Assembly (NCBI RefSeq): GCF_000172795.2
Contig: NZ_CP020948.1
Location: 151,248 to 215,247 of the forward strand
DNA: 64,000 nt
Source of the DNA: Rhizobium sp. CIAT894
Lineage (GTDB): Bacteria; Pseudomonadota; Alphaproteobacteria; Rhizobiales; Rhizobiaceae
Direction of reading: 5' to 3'
How positions within the stretch are numbered: the first letter of the stretch is position 1; every line of letters begins with the position of its first letter. The translations under genes were made by a program, and so were the position numbers. Of the stretch, positions 17,271 through 24,690 are shown piece after piece. The notes under the pieces are model-generated. The model did no database searches. It saw only the letters and a list, made by a program, of their open reading frames with translations, and was not told the origin of the DNA.

Positions 17271-18839
17271 ATGGAACTAGATATCGTCGCACTTTCGCGC
17301 TTTCAATTCGCGCTGACGGCGCTTTACCACTTCCTGTTCGTACCGCTGACGCTCGGCCTGTCCGTGCTGCTCGCGATCATGGAGACGGTCTATGTCATGA
17401 CCGGTCGCCAGATCTGGCGACAGATGACGAAATTCTGGGGCACGCTGTTCGGCATCAATTTCGTGATCGGCGTCGCCACCGGCATCGTCATGGAATTCCA
17501 GTTCGGCATGAACTGGAGTTACTACAGCTATTATGTCGGCGATATCTTCGGCGCGCCGCTGGCGATCGAAGGGTTGATGGCCTTCTTCCTCGAGGCGACC
17601 TTCGTCGGCCTGTTCTTCTTCGGCTGGGACAAGCTGTCGAAGGTCGGCCATCTCGTCGCCACCTGGGCTGTGGCGCTCGGCTCGAATTTTTCCGCCCTCT
17701 GGATCCTCATCGCCAATGGCTGGATGCAGAACCCGGTGGGATCGGCGCTCAATCCGCAGACGATGCGCATGGAGATCACAAGCTTCTTCGACGTGGTCTT
17801 CAATCCCGTCGCCCAGGCGAAATTCGTCCACACGGTCTCGGCGGGTTATGTCTGCGCCTCGATCTTCGTGCTTGGTGTTTCGGCCTGGTATGTGATCAAG
17901 GGCGGGCATATCGAGCTGGCCAAGCGCTCGATGACGGTTGCCGCCTCCTTCGGCCTCGCCTCGGCGCTGTCGGTGGTCGTGCTTGGCGATGAGAGCGGTT
18001 ATCTCGCGACCGAGAACCAGAAGATGAAGCTCGCCGCGATCGAGGGCATGTGGAAGACCGAGCCTGCTCCGGCCGCCTTCACCGCCTTCGGTTTCCCCGA
18101 CCAGGAAGCGCGTGAAACACATTTCGCCGTGCATATCCCTTGGGTCATGGGCTTGATCGGCACACGGTCGCTGACGACGGAAATCCCCGGTATCGACAAG
18201 CTCGAACAGCAGGCCGAAACCCGCATCCGCGACGGCATCAAGGCTTACGACGCGCTGATGCAGATCCGCGCCGCACCCGCCCAGGATCAGGTAGCCCAGG
18301 AAGTACGCAGCTCTTTCGAGGATCTCGGTTACGCCCTTCTTCTGAAGCGCTATGTCGACGATCCGCGCCAGGCGACCGACGCGCAGATCGTCCAGGCCGC
18401 GCGCGATACGATCCCGCACGTGCCGACGCTCTTCTGGTCCTTCCGCATCATGGTCGGCCTCGGCATCTTTTTCATCCTGCTGACATCAACCTTCTTCTGG
18501 CTGTCGGCGCGCCGCCATCTCGACAAATACCCGCTGCTACTGCGGATTGCCGTACTGGCGATCCCGCTGCCTTGGGTCGCCATCGAGCTTGGATGGGTCG
18601 TTGCCGAATTCGGCCGCCAGCCCTGGGTAATCGAAGGCGTGCTACCGACCGCGGCTGCCGTCTCCAGCCTCGGCGCCGGCACCGTGCTTTTGACGATCAT
18701 CGGTTTTGCCGCGCTCTACACGGTGCTGATCGTCATCGAGATGAGCCTGATGCTCAAGGCGATCGGCCAAGGCCCGGAGCCGGACGACGAGCCGGAAGCC
18801 GTGCTTATTTCCGAAACCCTCGTCCCGGCTGCGGAGTGA
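17271..18839 (+). CDS. cydA: Cytochrome bd ubiquinol oxidase subunit I
   Basis: A 522-residue CydA with the N-terminal RFQFALTALYHFLFVPLTLG helix carrying the haem b595 ligand His20. The conserved EFGRQPWVIEGVLPT block belongs to the quinol-oxidase family. About nine hydrophobic helices are visible, with the quinol-binding Q-loop around residues 245-330. It oxidises ubiquinol and reduces oxygen to water at the inner membrane with very high oxygen affinity. The ribosome site GGGAG lies about 10 nt upstream. It forms the oxidase with cydB and cydX directly downstream. Confidence 0.96.
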   Translation: MELDIVALSRFQFALTALYHFLFVPLTLGLSVLLAIMETVYVMTGRQIWRQMTKFWGTLFGINFVIGVATGIVMEFQFGMNWSYYSYYVGDIFGAPLAIEGLMAFFLEATFVGLFFFGWDKLSKVGHLVATWAVALGSNFSALWILIANGWMQNPVGSALNPQTMRMEITSFFDVVFNPVAQAKFVHTVSAGYVCASIFVLGVSAWYVIKGGHIELAKRSMTVAASFGLASALSVVVLGDESGYLATENQKMKLAAIEGMWKTEPAPAAFTAFGFPDQEARETHFAVHIPWVMGLIGTRSLTTEIPGIDKLEQQAETRIRDGIKAYDALMQIRAAPAQDQVAQEVRSSFEDLGYALLLKRYVDDPRQATDAQIVQAARDTIPHVPTLFWSFRIMVGLGIFFILLTSTFFWLSARRHLDKYPLLLRIAVLAIPLPWVAIELGWVVAEFGRQPWVIEGVLPTAAAVSSLGAGTVLLTIIGFAALYTVLIVIEMSLMLKAIGQGPEPDDEPEAVLISETLVPAAE

Positions 18840-18845
18840 CCTGTC

Positions 18846-20000
18846 ATGATCCTTCACGAACTCATCGACTATGAAACCCTGCGTGTCATCTGGTGGCTGC
18901 TGCTGGGTGTTCTGCTGATCGCCTTTGCGACGACAGGCGGCTTCGATCTCGGCGTCGGCACGCTTCTGCCTTTCGTCGCCAGGACCGATACGGAACGGCG
19001 CGTGGCGATCAACACCATCGGCGCCACCTGGGAAGGTAATCAGGTCTGGCTGATCCTCGGTGGCGGCGCCATTTTCGCCGCCTGGCCGCCGCTCTATGCG
19101 GTCTCCTTCTCGGGCTTCTATCTCGCGATGTTCGCGATCCTTTTCGCGCTCATCCTGCGCCCGGTCGGCTTCAAATACCGGTCGAAGCGGGAAAGTGCCC
19201 GCTGGCGCAACGGCTGGGACTGCGCGCTCTTCATCGGCGGCTTCGTGCCGGCGCTGATCTTCGGCGTTGCCGTCGGCAACGTGCTGCAGGGCGTACCGTT
19301 CCGCTTCGCCGACGATATGCGGATCTTCTACGAAGGCTCGTTCTTTGCCCTGCTCAACCCCTATGCGTTGCTTTGCGGCCTGCTATCCCTGGCCATGCTG
19401 ACGATGCACGGTGCCGCCTGGATGGTGTTGAAGGCGAGCGGCCCGGTTGCTGAGCGGGCGAGGAGCTATGGCAGCATCGCCGCCCTTGTTACCATCGTGA
19501 TGTTTGCCCTCGGGGGCCTCTTCCTGTGGATCGGGGTCGACGGCTACCGTATCACCAGCGATATCAGCCCAATCGGACCTTCCAATCCGCTGCTGAAAAC
19601 GGTGGTGATCGAAAAGGGCGCCTGGCTTGCCAATTACGGCGCCCATTCTTGGACGATCGTCGCGCCCGTCCTCGGCCTTGTGGGGGCGGCATTGGCTTTC
19701 ATCGCCATGCGGGCAAGGCGTGAGGTGATGACGCTGCTCTTCAGCAAGCTTGCGATCTTAGGCATCATCTCGACGGTCGGTCTCTCGATGTTCCCGTTCA
19801 TCCTGCCCTCCTCGCTCGATCCGCGATCAAGCCTGACGGTCTGGGATGCATCCTCTAGCCATATGACGCTGTTCATCATGCTCGTGGTGTCGGCAATTTT
19901 CCTGCCGATCATCTTTGCCTACACCGCCTGGGTCTACAAGGTTTTGTGGGGCAAGGTCGACGAGAAATCCATCACCGACAAGAACAGTCACGCTTACTGA
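18846..20000 (+). CDS. cydB: Cytochrome bd ubiquinol oxidase subunit II
   Basis: A 384-residue CydB with the typical N terminus (YETLRVIWWLLLGVLLIAF, ATTGGFDLGVG), the conserved GATWEGNQVWLI motif, and eight or nine hydrophobic helices. It is the partner of CydA in the bd oxidase and starts 6 bp after the cydA stop. Length matches the family. Confidence 0.96.
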   Translation: MILHELIDYETLRVIWWLLLGVLLIAFATTGGFDLGVGTLLPFVARTDTERRVAINTIGATWEGNQVWLILGGGAIFAAWPPLYAVSFSGFYLAMFAILFALILRPVGFKYRSKRESARWRNGWDCALFIGGFVPALIFGVAVGNVLQGVPFRFADDMRIFYEGSFFALLNPYALLCGLLSLAMLTMHGAAWMVLKASGPVAERARSYGSIAALVTIVMFALGGLFLWIGVDGYRITSDISPIGPSNPLLKTVVIEKGAWLANYGAHSWTIVAPVLGLVGAALAFIAMRARREVMTLLFSKLAILGIISTVGLSMFPFILPSSLDPRSSLTVWDASSSHMTLFIMLVVSAIFLPIIFAYTAWVYKVLWGKVDEKSITDKNSHAY

Positions 20001-20013
20001 GGGAGATGAAACA

Positions 20014-20136
20014 ATGTGGTATTTCGCATGGATTCTCGGCCTGCCGCTGGCGGCCGCCTTCGCTGTCCTCAACGCCATGTGGTATGAGCTGATGGACGAT
20101 GCAGCCAGGAAGAAGGCGCCCGAGACGCGCAAGTAG
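20014..20136 (+). CDS. cydX: Cytochrome bd small subunit CydX
   Basis: A 40-residue single-helix protein beginning MWYFAWILGLPLAAAFAVLN, the CydX/YbgT signature, with the conserved W and E in MWYELMDD. A GGGAGA ribosome site precedes the ATG. CydX stabilises the CydAB oxidase in the inner membrane. The TAG stop codon lies inside the 6-bp target duplication (TAGAAA) of the element starting at 20140, so the insertion landed exactly at the gene's end without altering the protein. Confidence 0.93.
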   Translation: MWYFAWILGLPLAAAFAVLNAMWYELMDDAARKKAPETRK

Positions 20137-20139
20137 AAA
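20134..20139. repeat. Target-site duplication TAGAAA, left
   Basis: TAGAAA directly abuts the left inverted repeat at 20140 and recurs at 24646-24651 directly after the right inverted repeat. Tn3-family transposition usually leaves 5 bp, sometimes 6 bp. Confidence 0.7.
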
Positions 20140-20177
20140 GGGGCTCCGTGGGCATTTCTACAATAATACCCGCTAAG
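20140..20177 (+). repeat. Left 38-bp terminal inverted repeat
   Basis: Begins GGGGCTCCGTGGGCAT and ends ACCCGCTAAG. It pairs with 24608-24645 in inverted orientation with about five mismatches. Confidence 0.75.
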
Positions 20178-20338
20178 GGAATTGAAGTTGTTTGGATTGA
20201 AGCGGTTCGCACGGACTGGCTTTAGTCGCCGGTGAGCGTGATATGGGCTCATGGGAGCGGTGCGCCCTGGGAAAACCATACTCTGGCCTCGGACGTAATC
20301 GACAGCGCGGCTACGCAAGTGCACGAAGGTTGCGGGGC

Positions 20339-20450
20339 TAGAACAGGATGATTTTAGGCCCGGTCGGCCCAAAATCTGAATCCTGTTCTAAATTAAAGAG
20401 TTAGAGCATGATGTCATGAGAAAACCGCTCACACTTTTCGGCATCATGCT
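20339..20450. repeat. RIME-like composite palindromic repeat, copy 2 (inside the element)
   Basis: A 112-bp unit. Module B is TAGAACAGGAT...ATCCTGTTCTA, with inner arms TTTTAGG/CC(A)AAA; module A is AGAGCATGATGTC...GCATCATGCT. It is the near-identical inverted counterpart of 26735-26846. Confidence 0.8.
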
Positions 20451-20535
20451 GGCGGCGCCGCCCGGCAGCTGCCTCCGTAACCACACGATTGCGGCCGGAG
20501 GTCTTAACGAGGTAGAGCGCCCGATCCGTCCGCTG
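20401..20535 (-). pseudogene. Remnant of a GGDEF diguanylate cyclase 3' end
   Basis: On the minus strand a frame ending at the TAA of 20401-20403 reads QRTDRALYLVKTSGRNRVVT. DRALY..K..GRNRVV is the conserved C-terminal end of GGDEF domains. No GGDEF core lies upstream, where the frame runs into unrelated sequence, so only about 25 family residues survive. The last codons run into the RIME-like repeat. It is a relic of earlier DNA inside the element. Confidence 0.5.
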
Positions 20536-20570
20536 CCCGCAACCTCCAAAATATGATAGCCCGCGGCACC

Positions 20571-20580
20571 CGGAGAAGGG
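20571..20580. repeat. 10-bp target duplication of the IS, left
   Basis: CGGAGAAGGG precedes the IS end at 20581 and is repeated exactly at 21746-21755 after the other IS end. Duplications of 8-10 bp are usual for ISAs1-family elements. Confidence 0.85.
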
Positions 20581-21745
20581 CAGGGGAATCGCATATAGGC
20601 GGTAAGCAGTTGTTTTATTGAGGCAGATCGATTCAAAGGCTCTCTGTTGATTTGGAGGGTCGGATGGATCGATTTGCCGCCTGTTTTAAAGCTTTGCCCG
20701 ACCCTCGGGGGCGCAATACGCGCCATCCGCTGATGTCGATCCTGTTCATTGCCATTGCCGCGATCGTCTGCGGCGCCGAAAGCTGTGCCGACATGGCCGA
20801 CTTCGGCATCTCCAAGAAGAGGTGGCTCAAGACGATCGTGCCGCTGCCCTACGGCATTCCCAGCCATGACACGTTCTCCACCGTATTCCGCTGCCTCAAT
20901 CCGGATGCCTTCGAAGCCGCCTTCCGCCGCTTTACCGAAGCCTTTGCAAAAGGCATCGAAGGCGTGGTGGCGGTCGACGGCAAAGCGGTGCGCGGCGCCT
21001 ATAAGCGCGGTGCCAAGGCGACGCCGCTGCACCTCGTCAACGTCTGGGCCGCCGGTTGCGGCCTGGTCATCGGCCAACAGACCGCACCGCGCCGCAACGA
21101 GGTGCAAGGCGTGCTCAAGGCGCTTGCGCTTCTGTCGCTCGAAGGCGCCATCGTCACGGCCGATGCTCTGCATTGCCGCGCCGACACGGCCCGCGCCATC
21201 CTGGCCACCGGCGGCGACTATGCCCTGGCGCTGAAAGGCAACCAACCCGGCCTGCTGGCCCAGGCGATTGCCCGCCTTGACGATATCGAGCCGCTCGACA
21301 GCATCCAGACCGCCGCCGAGAACGACCATGATCGCATCGACAGCCGCCGCGCCAGCATCGTCGCCGTCGATGATATTGACTTTCCCGGCCTGCAAGCCAT
21401 CGGCTCCGTCGAGGCCACCAGCCGCCATGCCGATGGCCGCCTGACCAGCCATGTCCGCTACTTCCTGCTCTCCACGGTCATGTCGGCCGCCGCCCTCATC
21501 GAGGTGACCCGAACCCATTGGGAGATCGAAAACAAACTGCATTGGGTGCTCGACGTCCAGTTCCGCGAGGATGCCGCCAGAAACAGAAAGGATCACGGGC
21601 CGGCAAACATCGCACTGCTGCGCAAGATCGCCCTCAACCTCATCCGATCCCACCCAGATAAGGCATCCATCCGACGCAAAATCAAAAAGGCGGGATGGGA
21701 CGATCAGTTCCTTATCTCCCTTATCGCTCATATGCGATAGCCCTG
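20581..21745 (+). mobile_element. Complete ISAs1-family insertion sequence
   Basis: A 1165-bp IS starting CAGGG and ending CCCTG. Its inverted ends share about 21 of 26 positions (core ATCGCATAT, then GCG.TAAG). It is flanked by a perfect 10-bp duplication CGGAGAAGGG. One intact transposase gene fills it, so it is probably functional and inserted fairly recently into the Tn3-like element. Confidence 0.88.
20664..21740 (+). CDS. ISAs1 family transposase
   Basis: A 358-residue DDE transposase of the ISAs1 family (relatives are labelled H-repeat-associated protein). Diagnostic blocks are ALPDPRGRNTRHPL at the N terminus, PSHDTFSTVFRCLNP, VAVDGKAVRG (first catalytic Asp), VTADALHCR (second Asp) and THWEIENKLHWVLDVQFRED (catalytic Glu). 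The ATG at 20664 follows GGAGGG; an in-frame TTG lies 4 codons upstream. The gene ends 5 bp before the IS right end. No frameshift or internal stop is visible, so it should be active. Confidence 0.93.
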   Translation: MDRFAACFKALPDPRGRNTRHPLMSILFIAIAAIVCGAESCADMADFGISKKRWLKTIVPLPYGIPSHDTFSTVFRCLNPDAFEAAFRRFTEAFAKGIEGVVAVDGKAVRGAYKRGAKATPLHLVNVWAAGCGLVIGQQTAPRRNEVQGVLKALALLSLEGAIVTADALHCRADTARAILATGGDYALALKGNQPGLLAQAIARLDDIEPLDSIQTAAENDHDRIDSRRASIVAVDDIDFPGLQAIGSVEATSRHADGRLTSHVRYFLLSTVMSAAALIEVTRTHWEIENKLHWVLDVQFREDAARNRKDHGPANIALLRKIALNLIRSHPDKASIRRKIKKAGWDDQFLISLIAHMR

Positions 21746-21755
21746 CGGAGAAGGG
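21746..21755. repeat. 10-bp target duplication of the IS, right
   Basis: Exact second copy of CGGAGAAGGG, directly abutting the right IS end. Confidence 0.85.
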
Positions 21756-21766
21756 GATCTGTGCTC

Positions 21767-22660
21767 TCAAACCAACATCGACTGCTGGGCGGAGATACCT
21801 GCCGTCGCGCCTTGCGATATTGCCGTGGTGACCGAGTTCATGGCTGGGTTTGCGAGATCGCCGGCAGCGTAGATGCCCGGCATGCTGGTTTCGCGGCGCT
21901 CGTCGACCTTGAGGGCGATGCCGAAGGGCGTATTGACCGTGGCGAGGCCCAGTGATTCATGCAGGCTTGAGGACGGCTTGTTGCGCGGATGCGCGAACAG
22001 GATATCGACCCCGGCATTGCGGCCGCCCTCGAGATTAACGGTGGTGATATGGCCCCGGTGATGCGCGATTTCGGCGATCCGGCCATCAACGACAGGTATG
22101 TTGCGGCGCGCCAGATCGGCGCGGATATCGGGTGCAATGTCGTGACCATCGGCGAAGACCGTCAACGTGTCGGTCCAATCCTGGTACAGCCTGACATAAT
22201 TGTGCGACGGCGGACCGGACCAGACGAGGCCCCAATGCTGGTCGGCGACTTCAAAGCCATCGCAATAGGGGCAGGGCACGATGGACGTGCCCCAGCTTTC
22301 GGCAAAACCGGGAACATCAGGCATCTGGTCGGCAACGCCGTAGCTCAGGATCAGGCGGCGCGCTCCAAGACTTTCGCCATCGCCAGTGAGGACGGAGAAG
22401 TCGTCGATGGCGCCGGAGATGCTGTCGGCTCGGGCATTGACCAGCTTGACAGTAGGATAACGCGCCAACTGCTGCCGCGCCTCGGCCAGGATGTCCAGCG
22501 GCGGCTTGTGATCGTGGCCGAGCAGACCATGCGAGTGGCCGGCGAAACGATTGCGCGGCAGGCCGGTATCGAGAATGGTGGCCTTGCGGCGGGCACGGCC
22601 GAGTTGCAGGGCAGCGGCGAGGCCGGCAAAGCTGCCGCCGATGATGATGACGTCATCCAT
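21767..22660 (-). CDS. NAD(P)/FAD-dependent oxidoreductase, thioredoxin-reductase-like
   Basis: The start at 22660 (GGAG ribosome site) gives 297 residues, typical for single-domain TrxB-like flavoproteins. It has the FAD-binding dinucleotide fold DVIIIGGSFAGLAAALQLGRA at the N terminus, a CPYCDGFE redox-type CxxC motif, and a C-terminal FAD-contact segment GIYAAGDLANPAMNSVTTAISQG. The NADPH-site glycine motif is altered (GLVWSGPPSH), so the electron donor is uncertain. It is divergent from the tetR gene, with palindromic half-sites between, and is probably controlled by it. Possible roles include disulfide or xenobiotic reduction. Confidence 0.88.
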   Translation of the reverse strand: MDDVIIIGGSFAGLAAALQLGRARRKATILDTGLPRNRFAGHSHGLLGHDHKPPLDILAEARQQLARYPTVKLVNARADSISGAIDDFSVLTGDGESLGARRLILSYGVADQMPDVPGFAESWGTSIVPCPYCDGFEVADQHWGLVWSGPPSHNYVRLYQDWTDTLTVFADGHDIAPDIRADLARRNIPVVDGRIAEIAHHRGHITTVNLEGGRNAGVDILFAHPRNKPSSSLHESLGLATVNTPFGIALKVDERRETSMPGIYAAGDLANPAMNSVTTAISQGATAGISAQQSMLV

Positions 22661-22807
22661 GGTGATAAGCTCCGTGCTGTTGAGAGAGTGTGATTGGCTG
22701 AGCCGTGGCGCGTCTCGTCCACCGATACGCATCGATATGGCCAAGCGGCTTAGAGAAACTCGATCTGAGGGACAGGATAAAATCCGTTCTTTGGCTTGCA
22801 TATTTCA

Positions 22808-22843
22808 GATACTGCATGGTATCGTAAACGTGAATAACGATAC
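22808..22843. promoter_or_regulatory. Candidate TetR operator with three half-sites
   Basis: GTATCGT (22819-22825) and ACGATAC (22837-22843) form a perfect inverted repeat with an 11-bp spacer. A further GATAC at 22808-22812 makes a second palindrome with GTATC. The site lies in the divergent gap, 21 bp before the TetR start. Confidence 0.6.
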
Positions 22844-22863
22844 TGTCAAGGATCTTAATAGTC

Positions 22864-23511
22864 GTGACCGAAAATAGTCGAGGCCGGCGCGGCCGGCCAG
22901 TCAACGAGGCGCTTGGCCAAACGATAGTCGACGCAGCATACGAACTCTTTGTGGAATTGGGTTTTCAAGCGACGACCTTGGACAAGGTCACCCAGCGCGC
23001 GAAGATATCCAAGCTCAGCATCTATCGGCACTTCGAGAGCAAGGAGGCGCTGTTCGGCGCGGCCGTCGCCGCCCGCTGCCATCAGTTTGCACCACAAGCC
23101 CTTTTTGAAGGGGTCGACGGTTCGGCCGAAGAGCAGCTCATGGCGGTGGGATCATCCCTGCTTCGCACGCTGTTGAGCCCGGACGTCCGCAGTGTCGAAG
23201 CCATGGTCATGGCCGACAAGACGAATCAAAAGTCGTTGAGCAAGCTCTATTACGAAGCCGGCCCCGCCCATGTCATCGCGCAAATCGAGGCCGTGTTGCG
23301 TCAGTTGCACGCGAAGGCGGTTCTGAACGTGCCCGATCCTCTTCAGTCCGCCCGCTTGTTTGGCGCGCTTATCAAAGGATCCGATCTCCTGATTATTGCG
23401 CGCTTCGATCAGGCAAGAGCAGAGGACGACAACGAAATCGAATCCTATTGCCGCTCGGCCGTCGCCATGTTCATCGCCGCGCACCGTGGCAGCGACCACG
23501 CGGGCGGATAG
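22864..23511 (+). CDS. TetR/AcrR family transcriptional regulator
   Basis: A 215-residue protein starting at GTG 22864, with no clear ribosome site. The helix-turn-helix is at about residues 18-60 (IVDAAYELFVELGFQATTLDKVTQRAKISKLSIYRHFESKEALF, shown in parts: FQATTLDKVTQRAKIS, SIYRHFESKEALF). The C-terminal domain resembles the TetR_C group with LFGALIKGSD. It is divergent from the oxidoreductase and 34 bp upstream of the methyltransferase, and probably represses both through the palindromes at 22808-22843. The inducer is unknown. Confidence 0.9.
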   Translation: MTENSRGRRGRPVNEALGQTIVDAAYELFVELGFQATTLDKVTQRAKISKLSIYRHFESKEALFGAAVAARCHQFAPQALFEGVDGSAEEQLMAVGSSLLRTLLSPDVRSVEAMVMADKTNQKSLSKLYYEAGPAHVIAQIEAVLRQLHAKAVLNVPDPLQSARLFGALIKGSDLLIIARFDQARAEDDNEIESYCRSAVAMFIAAHRGSDHAGG

Positions 23512-23545
23512 CCTAGTCAAGAATGGATCAGAACAAGGATATGGC

Positions 23546-24409
23546 ATGGCAGAGGAAAATGTTTATCAGGTAGCTGACTGGAATGGCCAAAGCGGGGAGC
23601 GCTGGGTCGCTTACCAGGCCCGGCTCGATGCCATGATGGTGGTGTTCGGCCAGGCCGCGATCGAAGCCGCCGCGCCCGCCACGGGTGAGCGCGTGCTGGA
23701 CGTCGGCTGCGGCGCGGGAGCGTCTAGCCTGGCTTTGGCCGCCCGCGTCGGCGCGGGGGGCCAAGTGCTGGGCGTAGACATATCCGAGCCGCTGATCGGC
23801 AGAGCGCGCGTATTAGCTCCGCAGGACACGCCGGTCTTGTTCCAGGTGGCCGACGCCAGCAGCACCGAGTTGCCCGAGGGCGCGTTCGACATCCTGTTCT
23901 CGCGCTTCGGAGTGATGTTCTTTGACGATCCGACAGGGGCGTTCGCCCATATGCGCCGTGCGCTCAAGCCGGGCGGGCGGGTCGCTTTCGTCTGCTGGCG
24001 GGGCATGGCCGAGAACGATTGGGTGCGCTTGCCGATGGGCGCGATGAAGGGCATCCTCCCGCCGACGGCGCCGCCCGATCCCGAAGCGCCCGGCCCGTTC
24101 TCGTTCGGCGATCAGGGGCGGGTGGCGCGTATTCTGACGGCGGCTGGCTTCACCGATATCGCTATCGCGCCCTTCGATGCCTCCATCCCGTTCGGCGAGG
24201 GCGGGACGCGGGACGCGGCGATCGACGACGCGGTGGAGATGACACTCGAGGTCGGCCCGCTGGCGCGCGCTCTCGCTGATCAGCCCGACGACATCCGCGC
24301 CCGCGCCTCGGCCGCGGTTCGTGCCGCCTTCGCGGGCTGCCCCGGTGAGCGGTCGGTGATGATCGACGGCGCGGCGTGGATCGTCACGGCGCGCAATCCG
24401 GCAAGCTGA
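23546..24409 (+). CDS. Class I SAM-dependent methyltransferase
   Basis: The ATG at 23546 starts MAEENVYQVADWNGQSGERW, giving 287 residues; upstream in-frame codons overlap tetR. Motif I is VLDVGCGAGASSLALAARV, the acidic post-I residue is in VLGVDIS, and motif III is ALKPGGRVAFVCWRG. It resembles UbiE/Methyltransf_25-type enzymes of sphingomonads and rhizobia. Base composition appears richer in GC third positions than the neighbouring tetR, suggesting an assembled cassette. It is probably cotranscribed with tetR. Substrate unknown; a small molecule is likely. Confidence 0.87.
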   Translation: MAEENVYQVADWNGQSGERWVAYQARLDAMMVVFGQAAIEAAAPATGERVLDVGCGAGASSLALAARVGAGGQVLGVDISEPLIGRARVLAPQDTPVLFQVADASSTELPEGAFDILFSRFGVMFFDDPTGAFAHMRRALKPGGRVAFVCWRGMAENDWVRLPMGAMKGILPPTAPPDPEAPGPFSFGDQGRVARILTAAGFTDIAIAPFDASIPFGEGGTRDAAIDDAVEMTLEVGPLARALADQPDDIRARASAAVRAAFAGCPGERSVMIDGAAWIVTARNPAS

Positions 24410-24513
24410 CAGGGATTGATAAGGGGAGACGCCCCGTCTCGATGGCTCGGCATGGCCCTGACGCGATCGTCACCGCTTGCGGCCGGAACGCAGGGGAGGT
24501 ACGGCGGCGGGCT

Positions 24514-24600
24514 TTTGTCCCATTAATTTATATCGCGCTTATCGGCGACTACCTTTGGAACAAAATTAACCGCCCCCTCGAACGATTCAGGACAATCCGC
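24514..24600 (+). pseudogene. Possible 3' remnant of a Tn3-family tnpA
   Basis: The frame reads FVPLIYIALIGDYLWNKI then NRPLERFRTIR. This resembles the C terminus of Tn3-family TnpA (pattern SPLxWxHIxLTGDYxW...FRPLR). It lies 7 bp inside the right terminal repeat, exactly where tnpA normally ends in these transposons. The rest of tnpA is missing and the preceding sequence is unrelated. The identification rests on a short stretch and is moderate. Confidence 0.5.
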
Positions 24601-24607
24601 GCTAACC

Positions 24608-24645
24608 CTCAGCGGGTATTAGTGCAGACATGCCCACAGAGCCCC
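24608..24645 (-). repeat. Right 38-bp terminal inverted repeat
   Basis: Read on the minus strand it begins GGGGCTCTGTGGGCAT and ends ACCCGCTGAG; it is the counterpart of 20140-20177. Confidence 0.75.
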
Positions 24646-24651
24646 TAGAAA
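24646..24651. repeat. Target-site duplication TAGAAA, right
   Basis: Second copy of TAGAAA, directly after the right terminal repeat. In the uninterrupted ancestor the cydX stop codon would have been followed directly by the hairpin at 24658. Confidence 0.7.
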
Positions 24652-24657
24652 TGCAAA

Positions 24658-24679
24658 GGGCGCGGCTCGCACCGCGCCC
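24658..24679 (-). terminator. Rho-independent-type terminator, originally shared by convergent genes
   Basis: Perfect 8-bp stem GGGCGCGG/CCGCGCCC with a 6-nt loop, followed on the minus strand by TTTGC. It ends the fusion dehydrogenase transcript (stop at 24691). Before the 4.5-kb insertion it would also have lain about 20 bp past cydX, acting bidirectionally. Confidence 0.65.
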
Positions 24680-24690
24680 ATTGCATTGCA

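Larger units (their letters stand above)
20140..24645. mobile_element. 4.5-kb non-autonomous Tn3-family-like element carrying cargo genes
   Basis: The ends are imperfect 38-bp inverted repeats (20140-20177 and 24608-24645, about 33 of 38 identical). Both begin GGGGCTC; the left one ends CGCTAAG, matching the GGGG...TAAG form and 38-bp length of Tn3-family ends. A 6-bp direct repeat, TAGAAA, flanks the unit exactly. Inside are a RIME-like repeat, a GGDEF remnant, a complete ISAs1-family IS, an FAD oxidoreductase, a TetR regulator, a methyltransferase, and a short trace resembling the TnpA C terminus next to the right end. No full tnpA or tnpR exists, so movement would need a transposase in trans. 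Confidence 0.75.

Noticed and set aside
20388..21770. 460-codon minus-strand open frame across the IS
   Set aside because: Antisense to the intact ISAs1 transposase; no family features.
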